A stretch of DNA of 41,001 bases from the NCBI GenBank assembly GCA_016218045.1, contig JACRFB010000023.1:1-41001 (forward strand), given 5' to 3'. Below, piece after piece: positions 1 to 7,829 of the stretch. The notes beneath the pieces were generated by a model. The model was not told where the DNA came from. It saw only the letters and a program-made list of their open reading frames with translations, and ran no database searches. Position 1 is the first letter of the stretch. Each line of letters starts with the position of its first letter. The stretch is from Ignavibacteriota bacterium (GTDB lineage Bacteria > Bacteroidota > Ignavibacteria > SZUA-365). The translations under genes and the position numbers were made by a program.

Positions 1-141
1 AACAGCAGATACACTCCTCCGCGGAACACGAAGCCGCCGGAAGCACGGTATTCGAAGCCGGGATTAATGAAGCCGCGGCACGCCGAGACCTCTTCTGCTA
101 TAAATATTTTTTTTAATGATGCCTTACCGAAAACGCCTCCG
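1..141 (-). pseudogene. Host beta-barrel-like protein gene, distal fragment, disrupted by prophage
   Basis: On the minus strand this stretch reads without a stop, in codons whose lowest plus-strand positions are multiples of 3. It begins GGVFGKASLKKIF and continues with aromatic and glycine-rich text such as NPGFEYRASGGFVFRGG. When the prophage and one CTCCG copy are removed, it joins in frame to the fragment at 40861..41001. Alternating hydrophobic and polar residues with many Gly and aromatic residues suit an outer-membrane beta-barrel, but the family is not identified. The 3' end lies outside the window. The prophage should abolish its full-length product. Confidence 0.7.
137..141. repeat. 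Left copy of 5-bp target-site duplication (CTCCG)
   Basis: CTCCG here is repeated exactly at 40861..40865. The bases just outside the 5 bp differ (C before the left copy and A before the right copy; T after the left and C after the right), so the duplication is exactly 5 bp. This is the length made by Mu-type transposases. Deleting one copy together with the element restores the host reading frame. Confidence 0.93.
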
Positions 142-291
142 TATAAAAAGAGAGGTAGTTTGGCCAATGGGGAGTTAGTCAGATTTTGGCCGTAAGTGTC
201 GATATGGTAGGGATTTGCGGCGCATCAGAAGGTGTGGCCAGAATTTCCGTTTTTTATCGAAATAATCCGCAGGAAACAGGTGGTTTGGCCA
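142..291 (+). promoter_or_regulatory. Left end (attL) with four transposase-binding-site-like repeats
   Basis: Four same-direction copies of a motif close to AGGTRGTTTGGCCA are visible: L1 153..166 (AGGTAGTTTGGCCA), L2 178..192 (degenerate, core TTTTGGCC), L3 229..240 (AAGGTGTGGCCA) and L4 278..291 (AGGTGGTTTGGCCA). L3 and L4 share a further GAATTT downstream. L1 starts 11 bp inside the element end, the same distance as R1 from the right end. By analogy with the Mu L1-L3 and R1-R3 sites, these should be bound by the MuA homologue. Binding is inferred from the sequence pattern only. Confidence 0.85.
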
Positions 292-321
292 GAATTTGGG
301 AGGGTTTTAACGCTGTTTTAC

Positions 322-338
322 CGTGATTTTCCATCACG
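322..338 (-). terminator. Small hairpin downstream of repressor gene, weak terminator candidate
   Basis: CGTGAT at 322..327 and ATCACG at 333..338 can form a 6-bp stem just past the leftward repressor stop codon. There is no clear U-run on the repressor strand, so this is only a weak candidate. Confidence 0.25.
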
Positions 339-349
339 AAAACACCGGT

Positions 350-838
350 TTAGGCGTCAGGTGACAACTCGGACAGGTCGCTGATGTGTGTAACAGAGCC
401 GCGAATAGCGGCCAGTGTGACCTGCGCCTCGGAGATGATGGCCCGTAACATGACATCGTCCAAAGATTTTTGGTCTACCGGCTCACCGTTGTTCTCCCTA
501 ACAATACGTGCTGCCTGTGCAAGCTCGGTGGCGCGCTTCAAAATGCCCACGATTTCATGATTCATGGCACCTACATCGTGCAGCTGCTTGACCAAATCGC
601 CTAATTCCCCCATAGGCGCATTTTCCGGCGCGTTGCCGTACAGCAACCATTGCATATTCAGATCCGGGCATTTTTCAGCGACCAATTTTAGGTTGACGGT
701 CTTCCGCGTTCTCCATGCGGACACAGAACTTCTTGCCAAACCCATAAAACCGGCCAAATCATCATCTGTTTCGACATGAAGATAAGACTTCAGCCGAGAC
801 AGTACTGCATCGACATTTTTCAGCTTCGGGCTTGACAT
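350..838 (-). CDS. CI-type phage repressor with N-terminal helix-turn-helix
   Basis: The protein has 162 residues from the ATG at 838. An upstream in-frame start at 913 would run through the operator region into the neighbouring gene and is less likely. Residues about 10-70 match the bacteriophage CI repressor HTH pattern: LKSYLHVETDDDLAGFMGL, then a SSVSAWRTR recognition-helix-like stretch and NMQWLLYGN. The rest is helical and may mediate oligomerisation; no LexA-type Ser/Lys peptidase was recognised. It is the only leftward gene at the left end and diverges from the early operon, the position of Mu c. It should hold the early promoter off in the lysogen. No strong Shine-Dalgarno precedes this start. 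Confidence 0.85.
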   Translation of the reverse strand: MSSPKLKNVDAVLSRLKSYLHVETDDDLAGFMGLARSSVSAWRTRKTVNLKLVAEKCPDLNMQWLLYGNAPENAPMGELGDLVKQLHDVGAMNHEIVGILKRATELAQAARIVRENNGEPVDQKSLDDVMLRAIISEAQVTLAAIRGSVTHISDLSELSPDA

Positions 839-906
839 GCTAATTAATGCAACGTATATTGCGCTGGTTAATAAGACGTTTTGCAACGTAAGCGGAGCGA
901 GTGACA
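839..906. promoter_or_regulatory. Divergent repressor/early control region with operator-like repeats
   Basis: The gap between the repressor and the first early gene contains TGCAACGTA twice, at 848..856 and 882..890 (34 bp apart). Each copy sits in a small dyad: GCAA-6-TTGC at 849..862 and ACGTT-TTGC-AACGT at 876..889. These are reasonable operator candidates for the repressor or the early HTH protein. A GGAG at 894..897 serves the gene starting at 907. Promoter hexamers were not assigned with confidence. Confidence 0.55.
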
Positions 907-1176
907 ATGTCAACAGTAGAAAAAGAAAAAACGATAAGACTCACCCGCGCGGAATTGAGGCGCAGACCGTATCGAGGGATACTGTCTGAGATAGCGAAAG
1001 AGCGAGGGGTGACTCATTCAGCTATTCAGAACGCCCTGTGGCGAGACCGCAATGAGACAATTTGGAAGATACTCATTCAGAAGGTCGCTGCGCGGCGGAA
1101 CGCGTTGGAAATGAAGCGATCCCGCATAATAAACGCTGCACTCTCAACGGGAATAGATATTAGGGAGGCTGCATGA
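907..1176 (+). CDS. Small early DNA-binding protein, Ner-like position
   Basis: This 89-residue basic protein is the first gene of the rightward early operon. The ATG at 907 is preferred over the GTG at 901 because of the GGAG at 894..897. Residues about 20-60 (ILSEIAKERGVTHSAIQNAL and following) look like a helix-turn-helix. In Mu the gene here is ner, a negative regulator of early transcription, and a similar role is likely. The sequence is not close enough to Ner to claim orthology. Its stop overlaps the next start (ATGA). Confidence 0.7.
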   Translation: MSTVEKEKTIRLTRAELRRRPYRGILSEIAKERGVTHSAIQNALWRDRNETIWKILIQKVAARRNALEMKRSRIINAALSTGIDIREAA

Positions 1177-1592
1177 GCCGGTTCTATGGCGATGCTCGCA
1201 ATGCCAGCCGTGCCGTAGTTGAACGAATAAAGGATTCATACCGCCTGCGTTACGACGCCGAAGTTGCTCGCAGGATGGGTGTGTCTCCCGTGCGGTTCGC
1301 ACAATGGATGCACCGCGACAACATACCTTATAGGCTGATCGTTGCCAGCTTCCCTGAATTAGATCTCAATTACGCATTCCGGGGCCAACCGGCTGACGGT
1401 GCAGCATCTCCTAGCGGTGAAACGTTGGACCACTCGACACAAATGAGCAGCGGTGTGACGGTAGCATTGGAACACCTACCAGTGCACATCCAGGCCGCAT
1501 ACTGGCAGTGGGTGTTGGAGCGCCTGGAAGAAAAAAGGCCGGGATTCAAACATCCTGACGGGCCTAGAACCTGCAACCAACCTGCAACCTGA
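1173..1592 (+). CDS. Second small helix-turn-helix protein of the early operon
   Basis: The protein has 139 residues with AGGGAGG at 1162..1168 ahead of the ATG. Residues 20-65 contain a CI-like HTH (YDAEVARRMGVSPVRFAQWM, then LDLNYAFRG) resembling the one in the leftward repressor, so both may recognise related operators. The C-terminal half is not recognisable. The 3' end carries two copies of the AACCTGCAACC repeat, which sets the last residues. A cro-like or co-regulator role is possible but unproven. Confidence 0.65.
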   Translation: MSRFYGDARNASRAVVERIKDSYRLRYDAEVARRMGVSPVRFAQWMHRDNIPYRLIVASFPELDLNYAFRGQPADGAASPSGETLDHSTQMSSGVTVALEHLPVHIQAAYWQWVLERLEEKRPGFKHPDGPRTCNQPAT

Positions 1593-1705
1593 ACCTGCAA
1601 CCTAAAGCGAACCTGCAACCTGACGGTAACTCGCGTGAAATCAACGAACAAGAGCAGTAGACGCGCATCAGACGTATGGCTCAGTCGCGATGAAACCTGC
1701 AACCT
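1568..1705 (+). repeat. Five-copy AACCTGCAACC direct-repeat array at the transposase start
   Basis: AACCTGCAACC begins at 1568, 1579, 1592, 1610 and 1694, all on the same strand. The copies span the end of the upstream HTH gene, the intergenic gap and the first codons of the transposase gene. The core TGCAAC is shared with the operator-like repeats at 848 and 882. A protein-binding cluster (operator, or an enhancer like the Mu internal activation sequence) is the simplest reading. No hairpin explains the array. Confidence 0.7.
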
Positions 1706-3917
1706 GCTAGGAATTACACGGCAGGCACTGGATAAGCGACGGAAAAAGCCCGGAGTCTGCCACTATGTCACACGGCCGGTCGTCCGCCGAGGTGGACTGC
1801 AGCACGAATACGCACTCTCGAGTCTTCCCCTTGAAGCCCAGGCTAAGTACCATGCTCAGCAACTCGCGACCAAGGGCGCGACGATGGAGGATCCGGCGCA
1901 GCGGAACGATGTAGACCTGGGTCTCGAGCTCGAACGGTACATTTCCGAGCCCGAGTACAACCGCCGGAAAGCGGAACGGGACTTGATTCTAATGCAGGAA
2001 TTCGAAGGTCTCAACGGCAAGGATCTCGATGCTGCTGTAGCGGCGTGGAATAAGGCCCATGCAGATGATCCGCGCATGCAGACCAGCTCGCGATCAGTCC
2101 GCCGGATGCGGACGCAGCACCAGAAATATGGCGTAGAGGGGCTCCTCGCCAAATACGGAAGGAACCGGAACCGCAGTCTGGCGATCGAGGATCTAGGTCC
2201 ATTACAACAGCATGTGTACGCCAATTTTAAAACGAACTATTTGGATGATAGGAGCCCTTCGGCGGCTGCTTGCTGCCTCGCGGCGCAGGGACTTGCGATC
2301 GAAATTGCAGAGCGGATTGCCCCGGCGATGGTGCCAGATTTGCGCGCGCGATTCCCGCACGCCTCGACTTTCGTCCGTGCAATACACGCCGAACTCGGGG
2401 AGTCGCAGGTGTACCTGGCGCGTGCGGGCTACCAGGCGTGGAATCGCCGGTACGCCTCTCATATAGAACGTGACGACGCGGGCGTGGCGGCCGGCCGTGC
2501 GTGGATCTCGGATCATCACCAGCTCGACGAGATGTGGCTCGCGCGCCTGCGCGACGATGCGAATGTGCCGGCGGAACTCAGGCGCGCCCTGCAGGACGAC
2601 GCGGCGCTGTTCGATGGGACGCAACGGCGGCCGTGGCTCACCGTCTGGCGCGATTACAAGACGGGCCTGTGGCTCTCGTGGGAATGCCGGTTCTCGTCGC
2701 CGAATGCGCAGCGAGTCATGACCACTTTTGCTCAGGCGGTATTGCGGTACGGTCTGCCTGACGAGATCGTGATTGACAATGGAAAAGACTACCGCGCGAA
2801 GGACTTTGCCGGCGGACGGCTTAAGGTCGAGGTCGACGAGCGGACCACGAAATCGATGCTCGCCATCCTCGGAGTCAGGGCACGATTCGCCTGGCCGTAC
2901 CACGGGCAGAGCAAGGCGATCGAACGCGACTTCCGCACCTTCGACGGATGGAAGAGCCGGTTCACACCGGGGTACACAGGCAACAGCGCGGCGAACAAGC
3001 CGGAGTCTGCCGGATCGGCCGCGATGCGCCGGGCGCTGTTGTGTTACGACGAGGGGGTCGAGCTGCTGGATCAGTTTGTAAATACCATCCTCCACACGGC
3101 TGCCTCGAACGGGAAGAATATGCGCGGCCGCTCGCGCCTGCAGGCATGGGCGGAGGAGTTCCACGGCCTCCGCACGGTGACGCAGGAGTCGATCGCACTG
3201 CTGACGATGCGCACCACGCCGCCCCGTCTCATCGGCCGCAACGGTGTGATGATCAACGGCCGTAACTGGTACGCACCATGGATGGAGAAGTACAAGAGTA
3301 CGCGCGGCGGCATGCGGATATACCTGCGCGTGCCCGACGACGAGACGGCGGGCGAGGCCTGGTGCTTCTCGGCCGAGACTGACGAATACATGGGGCGTGC
3401 GCAGAGCGACATGTTCCGTGCACCTGGCCTGGCTGTTACAGAAGAGGAGAGCACCCGGGTCTCTGACGCGATTCGGCTCATGAAGGACACACACAATGCC
3501 GCGCGCGCAGCCGTGCGTCGCGACGGCGTCCCAGACGTGCGCGACGTACAGAGGCACATCGCGCGGGCGCTTGAATCAGGCGCTGTGCCGGCAGGACGGA
3601 CTGTGGAAGTGCGCGAGGCAGAGGGACTCGATCTGGCAGCGCATGCAGTGTCGCCCGAGGGTGTCATACTCGCGCATGCGGGTGAACGCGTGACGCCGGC
3701 GATTGCCGAGGCGCTACTGGCTGCAGGAATCACACACGTGCAGGTGGCGCCGGATCGCAGACAGATCCAGATCAGCGCGGCCGACCGCGCAATTGCCGAG
3801 GATGCGCAGATTCAGCGCACCGGCACATACGCATTCCCCGAGCCGCCCGAGAAACCGGCACGGCGCAAGTGGAGCACCTGGCGCTCGGACGAGGTCGGAT
3901 CAGGAGATGAAATATGA
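1635..3917 (+). CDS. MuA-type DDE transposase
   Basis: This 760-residue protein should catalyse strand transfer for integration and replicative transposition. The N-terminal 60 residues (VWLSRDETCNLLGITRQALD) form a Mu-type winged HTH that binds end or enhancer sites. The RNase H-fold core has acidic residues that fit the DDE triad: D293 in WISDHHQLD, D381 in IVIDNGKDY and E430 in KAIERDFRTF. A beta-barrel Mu transposase C-terminal domain follows near residues 520-600 (RNGVMINGRNWYAPWM). The basic, helical tail may contact MuB. The length is close to MuA (663) plus about 100 residues. It starts with GTG and has only a weak ribosome site, so translation may be limited. Confidence 0.93.
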   Translation: MKSTNKSSRRASDVWLSRDETCNLLGITRQALDKRRKKPGVCHYVTRPVVRRGGLQHEYALSSLPLEAQAKYHAQQLATKGATMEDPAQRNDVDLGLELERYISEPEYNRRKAERDLILMQEFEGLNGKDLDAAVAAWNKAHADDPRMQTSSRSVRRMRTQHQKYGVEGLLAKYGRNRNRSLAIEDLGPLQQHVYANFKTNYLDDRSPSAAACCLAAQGLAIEIAERIAPAMVPDLRARFPHASTFVRAIHAELGESQVYLARAGYQAWNRRYASHIERDDAGVAAGRAWISDHHQLDEMWLARLRDDANVPAELRRALQDDAALFDGTQRRPWLTVWRDYKTGLWLSWECRFSSPNAQRVMTTFAQAVLRYGLPDEIVIDNGKDYRAKDFAGGRLKVEVDERTTKSMLAILGVRARFAWPYHGQSKAIERDFRTFDGWKSRFTPGYTGNSAANKPESAGSAAMRRALLCYDEGVELLDQFVNTILHTAASNGKNMRGRSRLQAWAEEFHGLRTVTQESIALLTMRTTPPRLIGRNGVMINGRNWYAPWMEKYKSTRGGMRIYLRVPDDETAGEAWCFSAETDEYMGRAQSDMFRAPGLAVTEEESTRVSDAIRLMKDTHNAARAAVRRDGVPDVRDVQRHIARALESGAVPAGRTVEVREAEGLDLAAHAVSPEGVILAHAGERVTPAIAEALLAAGITHVQVAPDRRQIQISAADRAIAEDAQIQRTGTYAFPEPPEKPARRKWSTWRSDEVGSGDEI

Positions 3918-4249
3918 AGCACGATGATGTGGAATGGACGACCGCCATCAACACATGGATGCACTTCTCACTCTTGCGTGAAGCAGCGATCGATCCGCAC
4001 GCCGAGTGGTGGATTCGCACTCACATCACCCAATGGCTGAAACACGTCGACGCGGCGACGGCGCTGCTCCTGCTCGATATGATGCAGATGTGGGAGGACA
4101 TCCGTGAGTACTACAGTCAGTTCTATCAGCAGATACAGGACAACCTCATCGTGCCCGACACCCGTGCCGGACTCATGTCGATGAAAGATATCCGCGAGAT
4201 GCTTCGCGACATCGCCGGCACTCAAAACGTAGACGAAAATCTCCCATAA
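3914..4249 (+). CDS. Unknown 111-residue protein between transposase and MuB genes
   Basis: The ATG at 3914 overlaps the transposase stop and follows AGGAG at 3902..3906. The product is acidic, rich in Trp and Met and predicted helical (TALLLLDMMQMWEDIREYYS), with no signal peptide, membrane segment or known motif. Its place inside the transposition operon suggests an accessory role there. No family was recognised. A strong hairpin follows the stop. Confidence 0.65.
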   Translation: MKHDDVEWTTAINTWMHFSLLREAAIDPHAEWWIRTHITQWLKHVDAATALLLLDMMQMWEDIREYYSQFYQQIQDNLIVPDTRAGLMSMKDIREMLRDIAGTQNVDENLP

Positions 4250-4255
4250 ATAAGC

Positions 4256-4291
4256 GGAGGGCGCGCTGTTTACCAGGCAATCGCGCCCTCC
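4256..4291 (+). terminator. 10-bp perfect hairpin before MuB gene (attenuator/terminator-like)
   Basis: GGAGGGCGCG (4256..4265) and CGCGCCCTCC (4282..4291) pair perfectly around a 16-nt loop. No U-run follows, so it is not a standard intrinsic terminator. It may attenuate read-through from the transposase gene or protect an mRNA end, setting the MuA/MuB ratio. Confidence 0.45.
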
Positions 4292-4338
4292 ATCACACGA
4301 AACCGGACCCTTGCGGGACCGATCACAGGAGGAAATGT

Positions 4339-5256
4339 ATGGCAGACCTAACAAGCGATCAACTGCGAGCGGCATTCAACGCGCGCGTCGACAGGTGGGG
4401 CAAAGGCGCAGTCTCGCGTGCAGCAAAGAGCATAGGGTGCTCGGCGTCGGTGCTGTCGATGTGGCGCCAGGGCCGTTACGCGGGCGACAACGCCGGCGTC
4501 GACATAGCTGTCCGCGCCTGGCTCGAACGCGTCGATGAACGCGAATCAGTGCTGAGTGAGGAGCGCCTCCCGTTCCTGGACACGTCGATTGCGCGGGCCG
4601 TGTTCGAAGTGGCAAAGCGCGCACACGTGCACAGCGGGATGTACCTGGTGTGCGGCCCGAGTGGTGTGGGCAAATCGCGCGCGGTGCGCGAGTACGCGAT
4701 GCGCAACCCGGATGTGATCCTCGTCGAATGCCACCGCATGCTGCGCACACGTGAACTGATCGGCGATCTGCACCGCGCAGTAGGACTCGACGGCAAGGGT
4801 ACGGTGCATCACATGATGCGTGATCTGGTGGAGAAGCTGCGCGATAGCGGCCGCCTCATCATCGTCGACGAGGCGGAGAACCTATCGGCCGCATCCCTGG
4901 ACGAAGTGCGCCGCCTGCACGATTGGGCTGATGTGGGCGTCCTCTACGTCGGGCTCGAACGGCTCTACTTCAACCTGCGTCAGATGCGCGGCGACTTCGA
5001 GTACATCATCAACAGGATCCGCAATTACCGGCGGCTCGACAACCTCAAACCGGCCGACACGGCACTGTTCGTGAGCACACAGTTCGAACGGGGCAACGGC
5101 AGTGATGCGCTCACGAAAGCATATCACAGCGTGTCGCGTGGGAACGCCCGCGTGTTGCGTGATCTGATCTTCGATTCTCTTGAAGTGTCGCGGGTGAATA
5201 AAACCGCGGTGACGCGTGAGATGATCGAGGCGATTGCCGAGGAGGGGCGGGTCTGA
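4339..5256 (+). CDS. MuB-type AAA+ ATPase, transposition target-choice protein
   Basis: The protein has 305 residues (Mu B: 312) and a strong AGGAGG at 4328..4333. The N-terminal 60 residues hold a HTH (SRAAKSIGCSASVLSMW), as in MuB. The ATPase core shows Walker A G106-PSGVGKS-113 and Walker B LIIVDE (173-178). It should bind DNA in an ATP-dependent filament, deliver target DNA to the transposase and help provide immunity to self-integration. Its stop overlaps the next start. Confidence 0.93.
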   Translation: MADLTSDQLRAAFNARVDRWGKGAVSRAAKSIGCSASVLSMWRQGRYAGDNAGVDIAVRAWLERVDERESVLSEERLPFLDTSIARAVFEVAKRAHVHSGMYLVCGPSGVGKSRAVREYAMRNPDVILVECHRMLRTRELIGDLHRAVGLDGKGTVHHMMRDLVEKLRDSGRLIIVDEAENLSAASLDEVRRLHDWADVGVLYVGLERLYFNLRQMRGDFEYIINRIRNYRRLDNLKPADTALFVSTQFERGNGSDALTKAYHSVSRGNARVLRDLIFDSLEVSRVNKTAVTREMIEAIAEEGRV

Positions 5257-5591
5257 TGCTTATCCCTTACACCAAACCGGAATGGCTGCGCGCGCTGAAC
5301 GAGCAGCTCGTGCCCGAGGTGGATTTTGTGTTGGTGCGTCGCCAGGACCTGACAACTCTGCAGGCGGAGCTCGAACTATCACACCAGGTGGCGGAAACGC
5401 TTGGCCGTGAACTGGACTCGGCACGGGCGATGCTCGAAAGCTCGAGGCGTCATAGGCGCGCGCTGCTCGTCACCGTGAAGGGGCTGCGCAATACTGTCAC
5501 GCATCAGCGATTCCTCGCCCGACTCTCGTCGGACGCGATCCGCGAAGAGCGCCGCGCGGCACGCGAAGCTGCAAGCAGGCGAGGTGCATGA
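5256..5591 (+). CDS. Unknown coiled-coil protein of the early operon
   Basis: The 111-residue product is translationally coupled to the MuB gene (TGATG overlap) and has a purine-rich GGAGGGGCGG upstream. Residues 30-105 are a continuous charged helix rich in Arg, Glu and Leu, probably a coiled coil. No catalytic motif or family was recognised. Confidence 0.65.
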   Translation: MLIPYTKPEWLRALNEQLVPEVDFVLVRRQDLTTLQAELELSHQVAETLGRELDSARAMLESSRRHRRALLVTVKGLRNTVTHQRFLARLSSDAIREERRAAREAASRRGA

Positions 5592-6148
5592 TGCCCGACG
5601 AAGCAAAACTCATACAGCTCATCCACACGCTCCGCTCCAAGCTCGGCCTCGACGACGAGACCTACCGCGCGATGCTCGCCGGCTACATGGTGGCCCAGAC
5701 GCGCAGGCCCGCCGAGTCTTCGAAAAACCTCTCGTACAGGCAGCTCCAGGACCTCTGCAAAACACTCACTGACCGCGCCGTCGCCGCCGGCATCTGGACG
5801 CCATGGCAGGCGCGCGTCGACCGTGACCGGCTCGCATCACGCCCCACGATATTTGCCACCGACAGCCAGCTCGCGATGCTCGAGGGGATGTGGGCGCTCG
5901 TGTCGCGCCAGCCGGATCAGGAGTCACGAGAGCGGGCCTTTGACCGGTTCATACACCGGCGGTTTCACTACGGCGGCCTGCGCATGCTGCCGCGTCACGA
6001 AGTGTACAAGGTGGCACATGCGCTGCACGCGATGATCGAGCAGCTCACGCCGCTCACCGACGAGGAACGCGCCGAACAGGAAGCTGCGCTCGAGAGCGCG
6101 ATGGAGCTGATACGTGAGAGCAGGCGCAAGGGCAAGGTGCGCACATGA
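5588..6148 (+). CDS. gemA: GemA / Mu gp16-like protein (DUF1018)
   Basis: The 186-residue product starts IQLIHTLRSKLGLDDETYRA, the typical opening of the DUF1018/GemA family. It continues with the SSKNLSYRQLQDL segment that precedes the conserved basic region. Mu gp16 (GemA) is an early protein linked to modulation of host gene expression and DNA topology; the exact activity is not established. Its start overlaps the preceding stop and its stop overlaps the next small ORF, so it belongs to the early operon. Confidence 0.85.
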   Translation: MMPDEAKLIQLIHTLRSKLGLDDETYRAMLAGYMVAQTRRPAESSKNLSYRQLQDLCKTLTDRAVAAGIWTPWQARVDRDRLASRPTIFATDSQLAMLEGMWALVSRQPDQESRERAFDRFIHRRFHYGGLRMLPRHEVYKVAHALHAMIEQLTPLTDEERAEQEAALESAMELIRESRRKGKVRT

Positions 6149-6276
6149 TATGGCTCACACTCATTGCCGTCGTGGCCGCACTGGCAACGGTGGCTCGCAT
6201 CTACTCACTCGTAAAGCACGACGAAATCATAATGACACAATGGATGGAGAACCGAGATGCCACGACACACAGATGA
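6145..6276 (+). CDS. Small single-pass membrane protein (43 residues)
   Basis: The ATG at 6145 overlaps the gemA stop (ATGA), and the frame runs to 6276. It encodes MIWLTLIAVVAALATVARIY, one membrane-spanning helix, plus a short charged tail. Its last 20 bases overlap the next gene. Coupling to gemA and the clear hydrophobic helix support it as real, but its role is unknown. Confidence 0.5.
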   Translation: MIWLTLIAVVAALATVARIYSLVKHDEIIMTQWMENRDATTHR

Positions 6277-6748
6277 TCTGATCGCCGAAGGCGTGGAGCT
6301 CACGCGCAGGATCGCCGAGTTGCGGGCGCAGTTGTACCTGGTCACTAGCGAGCTGGAACCGCGATTCCCCGCGCAGAAGACACACGAGGAAATCGAATCG
6401 CCCGCCGGCCGCGCCGTGCGCACGGTGCGACGCGAATACATGGTCGCGCCCGGACGGCTCGCGGATCTGCGCGCACTGCTCGGAACGGCGTACGCACACA
6501 TGATCTCTGAGGAATACCCGATGACGCCCACGCGCGCGTTGCTTGATCTTATCAAGGACGAGCGCAGCATGATCGGCCAGAACATCCGCCGGCTCGGTCT
6601 GGTCGTCGCCGAGACAAAGCGCCCGATCGTGTTCCGTGCGCCGAACGGCGGCATGGTTGTCGGTGATGCGCAGGCGCCCATATCCTCGATCGGCCAGATA
6701 CTTGCGGCAGACGCCGCCAACGGAGTGGGCCGTGAAAACATCAATTGA
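6257..6748 (+). CDS. Unknown early-operon protein
   Basis: The 163-residue product follows GGAG at 6246..6249 at a suitable distance. It begins with a helical segment (RRIAELRAQLYLVTSELEPR), continues with an Arg-rich middle and ends in a possible beta region (PIVFRAPNGGMVVG). No known family, membrane segment or signal was seen. It lies in the early operon between gemA and the gam-type gene, a region that carries non-essential genes in Mu. Confidence 0.65.
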   Translation: MPRHTDDLIAEGVELTRRIAELRAQLYLVTSELEPRFPAQKTHEEIESPAGRAVRTVRREYMVAPGRLADLRALLGTAYAHMISEEYPMTPTRALLDLIKDERSMIGQNIRRLGLVVAETKRPIVFRAPNGGMVVGDAQAPISSIGQILAADAANGVGRENIN

Positions 6749-7028
6749 TCAGGCGCTGCGCGACCCGGCCGCGCGCGAGAACGGCGTGCGTGATGCTGCG
6801 CGCGTCGAGGCGGCTATCGCCGAAACCGTGACGTCGTTCGGCCGAGAACGCTACTTCGACACCTTCCACCTTTCGGAGTTGGCGGAGTACGTCCGCACGC
6901 GCTGCGGTACTGTGGCCCCGGATTCCGCGGGCCGCATCCTGCGCGCGCTTCGTAAACGCGGCGTGGTCGATTACCACGTCGTCTCCCGCGCGGAATCTCT
7001 CTACTGCATCACCCGCGTGGAGGACTGA
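6732..7028 (+). CDS. Small winged-helix-like protein
   Basis: The GTG at 6732 (VKTSIDQALRD) gives 98 residues and only a short overlap with the upstream gene. A longer ATG start at 6636 would lie deep inside that gene. The region FHLSELAEYVRTRCGTVAPD followed by RILRALRKRGVVDYHVVSR looks like a winged helix: helix, recognition helix, then a hairpin. A DNA-binding role is inferred. Its stop overlaps the next start (TGATG). Confidence 0.6.
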   Translation: MKTSIDQALRDPAARENGVRDAARVEAAIAETVTSFGRERYFDTFHLSELAEYVRTRCGTVAPDSAGRILRALRKRGVVDYHVVSRAESLYCITRVED

Positions 7029-7285
7029 TGAACGCCTGGGATCGCAACTCACCTCCGCCGCCGGCGAGCATACACAAGACGGTGTACGTGCTTGCCAGCG
7101 GCCGTCATTACGAAATCAGTTTCGGATTCGGCACTCCAATGTTCCGGTGCCGCAGATGCAGCCGTGTTTTGAAACAGCCATCCTGCCGCTGCTCCGGTGG
7201 CAGGATCTCGGGCGATGCTGTCGGTTCCGGCACCATCAGCCGATCAAACAATCGTTACACAAAACCAAGGAGATCTACCACATGA
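7028..7285 (+). CDS. Small zinc-ribbon-like protein
   Basis: The 85-residue product starts at the ATG overlapping the upstream stop and ends four bases into the gam-type gene. The segment FRCRRCSRVLKQPSCRC has four or five closely spaced cysteines (CxxC...CxC), which suggests a zinc knuckle. The tail is Ser/Arg/Asn-rich and probably disordered. No family was recognised, and tight packing between two coupled genes is the main support. Confidence 0.55.
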   Translation: MNAWDRNSPPPPASIHKTVYVLASGRHYEISFGFGTPMFRCRRCSRVLKQPSCRCSGGRISGDAVGSGTISRSNNRYTKPRRSTT

Positions 7286-7818
7286 CGACCACCACACCGC
7301 AGAGCAGCCAGTACTCAAACCTGCTGGATCTGCTCGCCTTGTTCACCGAGGGCACATCGCGTATCGCCGAACTCGAGCAGCGCGCCTCCGAGCACATGAT
7401 CGAGTTTCTGGACGAGATCCGGGCCGAGTATGCGCAGCTCCAGGCGAGCGTTGCCGAGGCGCAGGCCGCGATCGAATCTGCAGTGCTGCAGCATCCCGAG
7501 TGGTTTGCAGGCAAGTCGACGCTGCGCACGCCATTCGGCAGCGTGGCGAAGCGCAAGGCCACTTCGCTCGACATCCAGAAACCCGAACTGACCATCGCGC
7601 TGATCCAGCAGGACGACACACTCGACGACGCGGTATACCTGCGCGTGGTCGAGGGCGTGAACAAGGAGGCGCTGAACCTGCTCGACGACGCAACCCTGCG
7701 CCGACTGCGCGTGCGCCGCATCACCGAGGAGAAGCTCACCGTGAAACCGCTCAGCGTGTCGCTCGGAACGGCCGTCAAGGCGCAGGAGCAGGGCGACGAG
7801 GAACGCGCCGCAGCGTGA
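7282..7818 (+). CDS. gam: Gam-type host-nuclease inhibitor
   Basis: The 178-residue product starts at the ATG at 7282, which has AAGGAG about ten bases upstream. Residues 15-75 form a long charged helix (SRIAELEQRASEHMIEFLDE), then comes STLRTPFGSVAKRKATSLDI, the conserved Mu Gam motif. A C-terminal helical region follows. Mu Gam is a Ku-like protein that binds double-stranded DNA ends and blocks exonuclease attack. Here it should protect linear phage DNA after infection. Confidence 0.88.
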   Translation: MTTTTPQSSQYSNLLDLLALFTEGTSRIAELEQRASEHMIEFLDEIRAEYAQLQASVAEAQAAIESAVLQHPEWFAGKSTLRTPFGSVAKRKATSLDIQKPELTIALIQQDDTLDDAVYLRVVEGVNKEALNLLDDATLRRLRVRRITEEKLTVKPLSVSLGTAVKAQEQGDEERAAA

Positions 7819-7829
7819 GCACGCGTAGC

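Noticed and set aside
1568-1705. CRISPR-like array for the AACCTGCAACC copies
   Set aside because: Units are only 11 bp with 0-73 bp spacing and no regular spacers, and the copies lie in coding sequence.
2202-3557. 451-codon minus-strand frame inside the transposase gene
   Set aside because: The plus-strand frame carries the DDE core and C-terminal domain; the antisense product has no recognisable pattern.
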